This document shows, in pieces, positions 26,276-34,021 of a DNA stretch of 64,000 nt (its first letter is position 1; every line of letters begins with the position of its first letter). Where the stretch lies: NCBI RefSeq assembly GCF_000379465.1, contig NZ_KB905381.1, positions 372,001 to 436,000 of the forward strand. The letters run 5' to 3'. The DNA comes from Sciscionella marina DSM 45152 (GTDB lineage Bacteria; Actinomycetota; Actinomycetes; Mycobacteriales; Pseudonocardiaceae). The notes under the pieces are model-generated. The model was given only the letters and a program-made list of their open reading frames with translations. It was not told the DNA's origin and searched no databases. The position numbers and the translations under genes were made by a program.

Positions 26276-27774
26276 TCAGGAGATCCGCGCCGATTCGAAC
26301 CGCGCCCAGGCGTGCGAGTTCGGCGGCGCGGCCCGGACACCGTGCACCCGCCGGGAAACCCCGATGTACCAGTTGCTGAATCCCCAGGCGAGTAGCCCGC
26401 CGTGCTCGTGCACGATCTGCTGCGCCTCGGCGAGCAACCCGAGGCGGTCCGGTTCCGGCCGGGTGGCCGCCGCGCGGTCGAGCAGCGCGTCGTAGCGCGG
26501 ATCGGTGAAGCCGGTGACGTTCATCGAGGCGCCGGTGCGGAACCGCTGGGAGAGGAAGCTCGTGATCGGCAGGGTCGCCGTCCTGGTCTGCGCGGCGACG
26601 CCCTCGGTCTTCGTCTGCGCGAAATAGGTGCTCGCCGCGCGGGTGTTGGGCCGCACCCGCAGGCCGATCTCGCCGAGCTGGCGGGCGATCAGGGTGGCCG
26701 CCGACTCGAAGACGGGGATCGTGGAACTCGTCTCGATCGGGAAGGAAGCCCCTCCGCGCCCGCCTCCCGGACCAGGGCACGGGCCCGGTCCACATCCCGG
26801 TGCCGCTGCGGGATGGCCGCCGCATAGCCGCGCTGGCCCTTGTCGAACAGGTCATTGCCGACCGAACCGTGCCCGGCGAGCGCGATCCGGACCAGATCCT
26901 GGCGGTCCACGCCGTAGTACACCGCCTGCACCAGCCGGGGATCGTCGAACGGCGGGCGGCTCACCCGCAGGTTGACCGCCTGCATCGTGGTGCCCCGCGC
27001 GGTGAGTACCCGCGTATCCCCGGTCAGCCGCGCGGCCGTGGTCGCGGTGACATCGTGGGCGTAGTCGACCTGGCCGGAAAGCAGCGCGTTCGCCCGCGCC
27101 GACTCGTCCTGGACCGGGACGAACTCCAGTTCCTCGATCCCGGACTCGCCCGCCCAGTGCCCGTGCCAACGGCGGAACACCGCCTGTCCGCCGGGAGTGA
27201 AGGAGACGAAGCGGAACGGGCCGGAACCGATCGGCGCGGTGAAGTCCTTCGTCCCCTCCGGCAGGATCTCGGTCGAGGGCGCACCCCACGCCGCAGGGAA
27301 CTCGAAATCCGGGTTGTGCAGCACCAGTTCGAGCTCGGTCGGCGAAATCCGGCGGCAGGACGGGAAATCCACTCCCGCGAAGTACTGCCGGGATGCCGAG
27401 GCCAGCTTTGGATCGGCGACCCGGCGCATGCTGTACAGCACGTCCGCGGGGTCGATAGGGCGGTTGTCGTGGAACCGGGCACGGCGCAGCCGGATCCGCC
27501 ACCGCCTGCCGCTGTCGTCGCTCTCCCAGGACTCGGCCAGCCGCGGGCGCACCGACATGTCGTCGGCGTAGGTGACCAGCGTGTCGAACAGTGCCTTCGC
27601 CCGTGCCTGGTCGACGAAGTTGGTGGCGCCGAGCGGGTCCAGGGTCTCGCGCGAACCACCGGACTCGAACGCCACACGCAACCGGTTCGATCCGGCCCCC
27701 GTTCCGCATCCGGCCACCGTCAGCCCGGCGGCCATACCCGCGGCCGAGGACAACAAGCGCCGTCGAGTGAGCAA
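26276..27774 (-). pseudogene. Frameshifted solute-binding protein gene (SBP_bac_5, Tat lipoprotein)
   Basis: The gene encodes a dipeptide/nickel-type binding protein in two frames. From 27774, MLTRRRLLSS (twin arginine) leads to a lipobox TVAGC (Cys23), and the SBP_bac_5 fold runs with ALFDTLVTYADDM, RPRLAESWE and PIDPADVLYSMRRV. After DRARALVREAGAEG the frame breaks in a run of four C on the plus strand (26749-26752). Restoring one base would give EGASFPIETSSTIPVFES and continue in the other frame to RFESARIS and the stop at 26276-26278. As written, the product would be a truncated ~361-residue protein. Real inactivation and a sequencing error are both possible; the rest of the operon is intact. 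Confidence 0.82.
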
Positions 27775-27856
27775 CGAGAACCTCCTGGAACATCACGCGA
27801 CGTCCCAGGGCAGGTATGCCATGAGACCCGCTCTGCAGACCACGACAGTCAGGGGT

Positions 27857-27980
27857 CGATAACGCGCGGCAGGCATCCCGGCTCACGGCTGTTCTCGATC
27901 GCCGTTCACGGTTGCGGGTCAGCGCCGGACTCTCACCGGCTTCCCCCGCCGCGCGCGATATTCGGTTGTGCGACTCCGGG
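27857..27980 (-). promoter_or_regulatory. Cobalamin (B12) riboswitch
   Basis: On the minus strand the leader of the ABC operon contains GGGGAAGCCGGTGAGAGTCC, then GGCGCTGACCCGCAACCGT and the B12-box region GTGAGCCGGGATGCCTGCC, in the correct order. Closing stem P1 forms between CGCGCGGC and GCCGCGCG at the two ends (about 27944-27956 and 27862-27870). It ends about 80 bases before the binding-protein start. Such elements shut off expression when adenosyl- or methylcobalamin is plentiful. Exact outer borders are approximate. Confidence 0.88.
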
Positions 27981-28051
27981 TGAGGGTAGCCGGGGCCGGG
28001 TGAGTCGGAAACGTCACGCCCGCCACATCAGGGGTGCCGCGGAATGATTCC

Positions 28052-28130
28052 TCAGGCCGGTTGGATCAGTTCCACGGTGGTGCCGTCCGGATCCGTGAGG
28101 TGGACGAAGCGGGTGTCCGCGCGCCCTCCG
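28052..28130 (-). pseudogene. C-terminal remnant of a VOC/glyoxalase-family gene
   Basis: Minus-strand reading gives DTRFVHLTDPDGTTVELIQP and a stop at 28052-28054, the classic last strand and metal-ligand Glu of a vicinal-oxygen-chelate protein. Upstream in the same frame the sequence loses resemblance to the fold, so only the tail survives. Confidence 0.6.
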
Positions 28131-28272
28131 GCATGGCCCGTGCTCGTCCAGGGGGCGTGAACCCGTTCCCGGCGACGGCGGCGAGGCTGGCCCCGGTGGA
28201 CGATGCGGTGCTCGACGCGACCCGGGTGCTCGCCTCCGCGCGGGCGCGGGTGAGCCGGATCCACGTTCCCTG

Positions 28273-28419
28273 GCACCGATCGCGGTCCCCGCGGGCCTTG
28301 TGGGCGGCCTCCCGGCCGGGCTGATGCTGGTGGGCAGGCGGTTCGCGGACGTGGACTGCCTACACGCGGCCGCGGCCTGCGAATCGGCGCTCGGCGGGTC
28401 CCCGTCACCAAACATTTGA
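28273..28419 (+). pseudogene. C-terminal remnant of an amidase-signature gene
   Basis: Plus-strand frame APIAVPAGLVGGLPAGLMLV followed by GRRFADVDCLHAAAACE and TGA at 28417-28419 matches the conserved end of amidases (P-x-G-L-M-L-V-G-R). Nothing of the catalytic core precedes it. It is not part of the amidase at 1490-2884, whose own tail is different. Confidence 0.6.
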
Positions 28420-28438
28420 CGACTCATCGTTTGATATC

Positions 28439-28444
28439 TAATCT
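28439..28444 (+). promoter_or_regulatory. -10 box of a leaderless LLM oxidoreductase transcript
   Basis: TAATCT is followed by 6 bases and the ATG at 28451. Upstream lies the AT-rich stretch CAAACATTTG...CATCGTTTGA, with CAAAC/GTTTG (28409-28433) as a weak inverted repeat that could be a regulator site. Confidence 0.5.
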
Positions 28445-28450
28445 TCATTC

Positions 28451-29269
28451 ATGGCTGAGCACACATTCAGGTTCGGGGTCGTCGCCGCTCCGCAGCAGGG
28501 CGGGCCGTGGCGGGACCTGGCGCGCAAGGTGGAAGAACTGGGGTACGACACGCTGCTGATGCCGGACGGACTGCAACTGCCCTCGGTCTCGTCCTCGCTG
28601 GCGATCGCGGCCGAGGTGACCACGCGGCTGCGGGTGGGCACCTTCGTCATGGCCAGCCCGCTGCGCCACCCGAGGATGATCGCGTACGAGGCGGACAGCC
28701 TCAGCATGCTCACCGGGGACCGGTTCGAGCTGGGGATCGGCACCGGGGCGCCGCATGTGCTGCGTCAGGTGACCGAGGAACTCGGCTATCCGGAACCGTC
28801 CGGGGCGCGCAGGCTCGCGCTGGTCGGCGAGGCCATCGACACGCTGCGGGCGAGCCAGAGCGAGCGGCGCACCCCGGTGCTCATGGCGGCGAGTGGCCCG
28901 AAGGCGCTCGCCGTGGCCGGGGCCAAGGCCGACACGGTCACGCTCGCGGCGCGGCCACTGGCGAGCCGGGAGGACGTCGCCACGATGGCGGACACGGTGC
29001 GCGCGGCGGCGGGCGGCCGGGACCTCGAGCTGGCCATGAACATCTTCGTGGTCGGCGAGCAGGTGCCGCCCATGGTCGAGCAGTTCGTCGGGGCCAGCGC
29101 GGAGGAGCTGATCGCGCACGATTCGCTGGCAATGCTGCGCGGGAGCACTCCGGAGATCGCCGATGAGCTGCAGCGCCGCCGCGATGCGTTCGGGACCTCC
29201 TACATCACCGTCAACGCGGCCGCCCTCGACCACCTGGCGCCGGTGGTGGAACGGCTGCGCGGACGCTGA
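28451..29269 (+). CDS. LLM-class F420-dependent oxidoreductase (TIGR03621-like)
   Basis: A 272-residue luciferase-like TIM barrel, shorter than the copy at 581. Visible strings: FRFGVVAAPQQGGPWRDLAR, DTLLMPDGLQLPSVSS, TTRLRVGTFVMASPLRHPRM, EADSLSMLTGDRFELGIGTG and VLMAASGPKALAVAGAKAD (cofactor phosphate loop). The length and the PD-x-L-Q-L-P-S segment resemble actinobacterial F420-dependent oxidoreductases of unknown substrate. Its promoter looks leaderless. The alpha/beta hydrolase gene 58 bases downstream has its own ribosome site and may or may not be co-transcribed. Confidence 0.83.
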   Translation: MAEHTFRFGVVAAPQQGGPWRDLARKVEELGYDTLLMPDGLQLPSVSSSLAIAAEVTTRLRVGTFVMASPLRHPRMIAYEADSLSMLTGDRFELGIGTGAPHVLRQVTEELGYPEPSGARRLALVGEAIDTLRASQSERRTPVLMAASGPKALAVAGAKADTVTLAARPLASREDVATMADTVRAAAGGRDLELAMNIFVVGEQVPPMVEQFVGASAEELIAHDSLAMLRGSTPEIADELQRRRDAFGTSYITVNAAALDHLAPVVERLRGR

Positions 29270-29327
29270 CCCTGGTCACGGCCATCCAGCCGTTGCTACT
29301 CTCGCGTAAACTACGGCGGAGAGGTGG

Positions 29328-30161
29328 TTGGTCACCGTGGACGGATACGGCCTCAACTATGAACGGCGCGGTTCGGGTACGCCGCTGGTGCTGCTGCACG
29401 GAATCGGGCACCGCTGGCAGGCATGGCGCCCGGTGCTCGACGAGCTCGCCGCGCACCACGACGTGATCGCGATCGACCTGCCGGGTTTCGGCCGCTCACC
29501 GCAGTTCCCCGGGCACGGCGGCTACGACGTCCCCGGTGCGATGCGGCGGCTGCGCACCACCTTCGACCTGCTCGGGGTGCGTGCCCCGCACATCGCGGGG
29601 AACTCGCTCGGTGGTCTGCTCGCCGTGGAGGCCGCGGCTCAGGGCATGGTCGCCTCGGCCACCGCGCTCTCCCCGGCCGGGTTCTGGACGAGGCGGGACC
29701 GCGCCCGCGCGCTCGCCACCCTGCGAATGATCCGGGCCAGCGCCCGCGCGCCCCGGCCCGCGGTCGGTGCCCTGCTCGCCACCGGGCCGGTGCGGTCCCA
29801 GTTGCTGCGGGTGCTGCACAATCACCCGGAACGCATCGACCGGTCCACCGCGCTCGGGGATGTCGCCGCGCTGCGCGATGCCGCCGGGTTCGCACCGACC
29901 ATCGAAGCGGGCAAACGTTACTCCTGGCAGGGCAAGAGCCCGGACATCCCGGTGACCATCGCCTGGGGCGCCAAGGACCGGGTGCTGCCGCCGAGGCAGG
30001 CAGAGCGGGCGGCGCGACGGCTGCCGAACGCGCGCCACGTGCTCCTTCCCGACTGCGGGCACGTCCCGATGCCCGACGATCCGCGACTGGTGGCCAGGAC
30101 CATCCTGGAGACTTGCGCGCTCGCCGAGGAACGGATCGCCGGGGTCGACGAGACGGTATGA
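29328..30161 (+). CDS. Alpha/beta-fold hydrolase
   Basis: A 277-residue esterase/lipase-like hydrolase. The triad is visible: nucleophile Ser in IAGNSLGGLL (G-x-S-x-G), Asp in IAWGAKDRVLP and His in LPDCGHVPMPD. The oxyanion region LLHGIGHRWQAW and strand IDLPGFGRSP are typical. There is no signal peptide, so it is cytoplasmic. The start is uncertain: TTG 29328 lies close behind GGAGAGG, while GTG 29337 would give three residues less. The substrate is unknown. Confidence 0.82.
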   Translation: MVTVDGYGLNYERRGSGTPLVLLHGIGHRWQAWRPVLDELAAHHDVIAIDLPGFGRSPQFPGHGGYDVPGAMRRLRTTFDLLGVRAPHIAGNSLGGLLAVEAAAQGMVASATALSPAGFWTRRDRARALATLRMIRASARAPRPAVGALLATGPVRSQLLRVLHNHPERIDRSTALGDVAALRDAAGFAPTIEAGKRYSWQGKSPDIPVTIAWGAKDRVLPPRQAERAARRLPNARHVLLPDCGHVPMPDDPRLVARTILETCALAEERIAGVDETV

Positions 30162-30197
30162 CTTGCGCTTCCCGGCCGCGAGCACTACGCATGGTCC

Positions 30198-30773
30198 ATG
30201 CGTTCGCGAAATAGGAAGAAGATCCTTTTTGTCGCCGTTCTGATCGCGGCCGGTTTCGGCACGACCGGGCTCGCCTCGGCGCAGCCCGTGCCCGATACCG
30301 CGGCCGCCGCCGGGGTCTTCGGGGAGTACGCGCCGGGACGGGCCGCCAGCACCTATGACCCCGAGCTCGTGCCACCCGGCTCGTCCGCCGGGGCCGCCCG
30401 GTTCGCTCCGGAAACCGGTGGCACGACGGTCGTGTTCGGGGTGCACGGATTGGTGCCGGATCGTGCCTACGGCGCCCATGTGCACACCGGGGCGTGCGGT
30501 GCCACCGGGGAGGCAGCGGGGCCGCACTTCCAGAACATGCCCGATCCCGTGCAGCCCTCGGTCGATCCCGCCTACGCCAATCCACGCAACGAGGTCTGGC
30601 TGGACTTCACCACCGACGCCACCGGAACCGGGTTCGCGGCCAGCTCGCTCGACTGGCGCTTCGCGGGCCGCGCGGCGAAGTCCATCGTCATCCACGAAAC
30701 GCACACGCATACCGGAGCGGGGCACGCCGGAATGGCCGGTGCGCGGCTCGCCTGCCTGAACATCGGGTTGTGA
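30198..30773 (+). CDS. Secreted Cu/Zn-superoxide-dismutase-like protein with Cu ligands but no Zn-site histidines
   Basis: A 191-residue Greek-key SOD_Cu protein with a Sec signal peptide (basic RNRKK, hydrophobic 9-21, cleavage near ASAQ at 28). Cu ligands are all present: His94 and His96 (GAHVH), His110 (GPHFQ) and His166 (VIHE). The disulfide pair is Cys100 and Cys186. In the loop where H71 and H80 of classic enzymes bind Zn there are no histidines (PDPVQPSVDPAYANPRNEVW), as in Zn-less Cu-only bacterial SODs. Expected role: dismutation of superoxide at the cell surface. ATG 30198 was chosen over 30191 because only that frame continues. Confidence 0.85.
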   Translation: MRSRNRKKILFVAVLIAAGFGTTGLASAQPVPDTAAAAGVFGEYAPGRAASTYDPELVPPGSSAGAARFAPETGGTTVVFGVHGLVPDRAYGAHVHTGACGATGEAAGPHFQNMPDPVQPSVDPAYANPRNEVWLDFTTDATGTGFAASSLDWRFAGRAAKSIVIHETHTHTGAGHAGMAGARLACLNIGL

Positions 30774-30888
30774 CCGCGGGCACCCGCGCGACGGCCGGGG
30801 TCAACGCGGCGTCAAAACAACCCGGCCGGGCGTAACGAAACCGTCCGCACGCCGGGTGGACACCGTAGCGCGGGCGTGTACTGGCGCC

Positions 30889-32214
30889 ATGACCATCACG
30901 GAGATCCTGCCCTCGCTCGGGCACCTGCTGCACGAACGATTCGACGGCGCCTGCTGGCCCTCGGCCGCGTCCGCCGATGAACATGGCGACCTGATCGTCG
31001 GCGGCCTCGGCCTCGCCGGGCTCGCTGCCCGGTACGGCACTCCCTGCCTCGTGCTCGACGAGGCTCAGGTGCGCGCCCGGGTGCGCGAGTTCCGCGCCGC
31101 GCTGCCCGGGGCCGAGCTCGCCTACGCCGGGAAAGCCTTGCTGTGCAAGGGACTCGTGCGCTGGCTCGCCGAGGAAGGGGCCTCCTTCGACGTGTGCTCG
31201 GCCGGTGAACTGCACCTGGTGCGCGCGGCCGGGGTGGACGGCTCCCGGATCCTGGTGCACGGCAACGGGAAGACCAAGGAGGACCTGAAAGCGGCGGTGC
31301 ACTGCCCCGGTGCGCGGATCGTGCTCGACTCCTTCGACGAGCTCGACACCCTCGAGGGGATCGCCGCGCCCGGACAGCAGGTGCTGGTCCGGGTGACCCC
31401 GGATGTGGACGCGCACACCCATCGCAGCATCGCCACCGGAGTGCGGGGCGCGAAGTTCGGTTTCGACCTGCGCTCCGGGGAGGCCGCCGAGGCCGTGGAC
31501 CGGGTGCTGCGGTCGGCGAATCTGGAGCTGCTCGGCCTGCACTGTCACATCGGCTCCCAAGTGTGCGGCGTGGACAGTTACGAGGCCGCGGTGCGGTTCA
31601 TGGCGGGACTGCTCGCCGACATCCGCGAACGGTTCGGCGTGTGCCTCCCGGTGCTCGACATCGGCGGCGGCTTCCGGGTGCCCTACACCGAGGAGGAATC
31701 GGAGTTCGACCTCACCGGGTTCGCCGACCGGGTGCGGATCGCACTGCACTACGAATGCGACCGGTTCCAGCTGCCCACCCCGCGGCTGATCCTCGAACCC
31801 GGCCGCTCGATCGTCGCCCGCGCCGGAGTGACCGTGTACCGGGTGCTCGCCGTGAAAGGCTCCACCGTGATCGTGGACGGCGGCATGTCGGACAACCCAC
31901 GCCCCGCCCTGTACGGGGCGCGGTACCGGATGCGGCTGCTCGGCAGGAGGTCCCTGGCGGCCACGGTGCCGCTGACCGTCGCGGGAAGGCACTGCGAATC
32001 CGGGGACGTGCTCGGCGAAGCGGTCCCGCTGCCCGCGGACACCCGCGCGGGCGACCTGCTCGCGGTGGCCTGCACCGGCGCCTACCACGTACCGCTGCAG
32101 TCGAACTACAACCTCATCGGCCGGCCGCCACTGGTCGCGGTGCGCGACGGAGCTGCCCGCGTGCTCCTTCGCCGGGAGGGCGACCGCGACCTCATGGCCC
32201 GCGATCCGGGCTGA
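30889..32214 (+). CDS. Diaminopimelate decarboxylase family protein (lysA-like)
   Basis: A 441-residue PLP fold-type III decarboxylase. PLP-binding Lys82 lies in AYAGKALLCKG. HCHIGSQV, DIGGGFRVPY, EPGRSIVARAG, the catalytic-loop CESGDVLGE and GAYHVPLQSNYN follow in family order. It would convert meso-DAP to lysine, though paralogues that act on other amino acids in secondary metabolism are common. The usual lysA neighbours (argS, hom, thrC) are absent here, so this may be a second copy. TGTACT at 30877-30882 ends 6 bases before the ATG, pointing to a leaderless transcript. Confidence 0.87.
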   Translation: MTITEILPSLGHLLHERFDGACWPSAASADEHGDLIVGGLGLAGLAARYGTPCLVLDEAQVRARVREFRAALPGAELAYAGKALLCKGLVRWLAEEGASFDVCSAGELHLVRAAGVDGSRILVHGNGKTKEDLKAAVHCPGARIVLDSFDELDTLEGIAAPGQQVLVRVTPDVDAHTHRSIATGVRGAKFGFDLRSGEAAEAVDRVLRSANLELLGLHCHIGSQVCGVDSYEAAVRFMAGLLADIRERFGVCLPVLDIGGGFRVPYTEEESEFDLTGFADRVRIALHYECDRFQLPTPRLILEPGRSIVARAGVTVYRVLAVKGSTVIVDGGMSDNPRPALYGARYRMRLLGRRSLAATVPLTVAGRHCESGDVLGEAVPLPADTRAGDLLAVACTGAYHVPLQSNYNLIGRPPLVAVRDGAARVLLRREGDRDLMARDPG

Positions 32215-32250
32215 AGCGGCTACGCCGCCGAGCGGAAAACTCGAAGCGGT

Positions 32251-32256
32251 TAGCCT
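32251..32256 (+). promoter_or_regulatory. -10 box of a leaderless dusB transcript
   Basis: TAGCCT followed by 6 bases and GTG 32263. No ribosome-binding site is present. Confidence 0.5.
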
Positions 32257-32262
32257 TGAATC

Positions 32263-33417
32263 GTGTCAGCAGTGAATCCCTCGCTCGAGATCGGCCGCTA
32301 TCGGGTGGATCCGCCGGTCGTGCTCGCCCCGATGGCGGGCATCACCAACCGCGCGTTCCGTACCCTGTGCCGGGAGTACGGCAGCGACCGCGCGCTGTAC
32401 GTGTGCGAGATGATCACCACCCGCGCGCTGGTGGAGCGGGACCCGCACACCATGCACATGATCACCTTCGGCCCGGAAGAGACGCCGCGCTCGCTGCAGC
32501 TCTACGGGGTGGACCCGGAGACGATGCGCCGCGCCGTCGCGATGATCGTGGACGAGAACCTCGCCGACCACATCGACATGAACTTCGGCTGCCCGGTGCC
32601 CAAAGTGACCCGGCGCGGCGGCGGGGCGGCGCTGCCCTACAAACGGAACCTGTTCGCGAGCATCGTGCGCGCCGCGGTCACCGAGGCGGCGCGCGCCGAC
32701 ATCCCGGTCACCGTGAAGTTCCGCATCGGCATCGACGATGAGCACATCACCTACCTGGACGCGGGCCGGATCGCCGAGGCCGAGGGCGCGCGGGCGGTGG
32801 CACTGCACGCGCGCACCGCGGCCCAGCGCTACTCCGGGCAGGCGGACTGGTCGGCGATCGCGCGGCTCAAGGAAGCGGTCCAGACCATCCCGGTGCTCGG
32901 CAACGGAGACATCTTCGCCGTCGAGGACGCCTGGAAGATGGTCGACCAGACCGGCTGCGACGGGATCGTGGTCGGCCGTGGCTGCCTCGGCCGGCCGTGG
33001 CTGTTCGGTGAGCTCGTGGCCACCCTGAGCGGGCAGCCGATCCCGGACCCGCCGGATCTGGGCACCGTCTCCTCGGTGGTGCTGCGGCACGCCGAACTGC
33101 TCGTCGAGCACTACCGCACCGCAGGGGACGAGGCGGAGTTCCGCGGGGTGCGGGATCTGCGCAAGCACATGTCCTGGTACCTCAAGGGGTTCCCGGTCGG
33201 CTCGGAACTGCGCCAGCGGTTCGGGCTCATCTCCGGGCTCGCCGAGCTCGAGGACCTGCTCGGTGCGCTGGACGGGGACGCGCCCTTCCCGGCAGCGGCC
33301 GAGGGACCGCGCGGGCGCCAGGGCTCACCGGCCAAGGTCGCCCTTCCCGAGGGCTGGCTCGACGATCCCTGTGACGCGCAGACCCCGGATGTCGAGGACA
33401 TGCACTCCGGTGGCTAG
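32263..33417 (+). CDS. dusB: tRNA-dihydrouridine synthase
   Basis: A 384-residue FMN-dependent TIM barrel that reduces uridine to dihydrouridine in the tRNA D-loop. The N-terminal FMN-binding VVLAPMAGITNRAFR is followed by IDMNFGCPVPKVTRRGGGAA, with the catalytic Cys in FGCP, then VKFRIGID, LHARTAAQRYSG and the phosphate-binding GCDGIVVGRGCLGRPWLF. The C-terminal helical tRNA-binding domain follows (LRKHMSWYLKGFPVG). It overlaps the lipoprotein gene behind it by 8 bases, so both are likely expressed together. Confidence 0.92.
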   Translation: MSAVNPSLEIGRYRVDPPVVLAPMAGITNRAFRTLCREYGSDRALYVCEMITTRALVERDPHTMHMITFGPEETPRSLQLYGVDPETMRRAVAMIVDENLADHIDMNFGCPVPKVTRRGGGAALPYKRNLFASIVRAAVTEAARADIPVTVKFRIGIDDEHITYLDAGRIAEAEGARAVALHARTAAQRYSGQADWSAIARLKEAVQTIPVLGNGDIFAVEDAWKMVDQTGCDGIVVGRGCLGRPWLFGELVATLSGQPIPDPPDLGTVSSVVLRHAELLVEHYRTAGDEAEFRGVRDLRKHMSWYLKGFPVGSELRQRFGLISGLAELEDLLGALDGDAPFPAAAEGPRGRQGSPAKVALPEGWLDDPCDAQTPDVEDMHSGG

Positions 33418-33847
33418 GGCACGAGCGGCCAAGGCCCTGGTGCTGGCCGGTGTCCTGTGCGCGGGCACGGCCTGCGGTGGCGCGCCGCAGGAGTCGGTGC
33501 CGCGTGACCGGATCGGCGCGTACTTCGCCGGGCTGAACGCGAGCGCGGCACGCGGGCCGCAGGCACAGGACACGTTCTTCCGGCGCACTCAGGTCGCCCA
33601 GTTCGCCGACCGGTACTGCGCGAATCCCGGCCTGACGGTCACCGAGGAACCCACGGAGCCCGCCGCCCGGCCCGATCCCGGCTGGTCCCCGGAGCGCGGG
33701 AAACCCGTCACCGGAACCGTGTACGCGGTCCCGGTGCTGTTCACCGCGAAGCGCTCGGGCTCGGTTCTCGCCAGCCAGATCTCCTACGCGCGGGTGGTCG
33801 ACGAGGGTGAGCGGATCTCCGGTTTCGGTCCCTGCAAGACCCTGTGA
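33410..33847 (+). CDS. Small secreted or lipid-anchored protein of unknown function
   Basis: A 145-residue protein with an N-terminal export signal (RARAAKALVLAGVLCAGTAC). The lipobox is imperfect: G-T-A-C at Cys22, or V-L-C at Cys17. The mature part shows no family I recognise; it has a Cys pair near RYCANPG and FGPCKTL that could form a disulfide. GTG 33410 lies inside the dusB end (8-base overlap), chosen because the signal peptide begins there. Longer upstream reading is a shadow of dusB. Confidence 0.6.
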   Translation: MARARAAKALVLAGVLCAGTACGGAPQESVPRDRIGAYFAGLNASAARGPQAQDTFFRRTQVAQFADRYCANPGLTVTEEPTEPAARPDPGWSPERGKPVTGTVYAVPVLFTAKRSGSVLASQISYARVVDEGERISGFGPCKTL

Positions 33848-33891
33848 GCAAATCCCGGAAAACGGCCAGAACCAGGGAATTCGCCAGAACC

Positions 33892-33931
33892 TCTGATATC
33901 AGACTTCAAAGGTGTGATGATCATTGCACCT
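33892..33931. promoter_or_regulatory. Two adjacent palindromes upstream of the GGDEF gene
   Basis: TCTGATATCAGA (33892-33903) is a perfect 12-base palindrome. Six bases later AGGTG-TG-ATGATCAT-TG-CACCT (33910-33931) is symmetric at 18 of 22 positions. Both are AT-richer than their surroundings and look like dimer-binding operators. Confidence 0.6.
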
Positions 33932-33935
33932 GTGA

Positions 33936-33981
33936 GGGGCACCCATTCGGTGTCCCGCGCTCAAGGTCCCTTCGGAAAGGG
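33936..33981 (+). promoter_or_regulatory. Tandem hairpins in the GGDEF leader
   Basis: GGGGCACC/GGTGTCCC (33936-33956, one G-U pair) and CCCTT-CGGA-AAGGG (33968-33981) form two consecutive stem-loops, 40 bases before the AAGGAGGAGG ribosome site. They do not match the GEMM c-di-GMP riboswitch core. Confidence 0.4.
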
Positions 33982-34021
33982 TCGATGCTCTCCCCGGGCG
34001 CGGTAAGGAGGAGGTGAGCCC

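Noticed and set aside
33936-34021. GEMM c-di-GMP riboswitch before the GGDEF gene
   Set aside because: Two hairpins exist, but the GEMM core sequence and tetraloop/receptor do not match.
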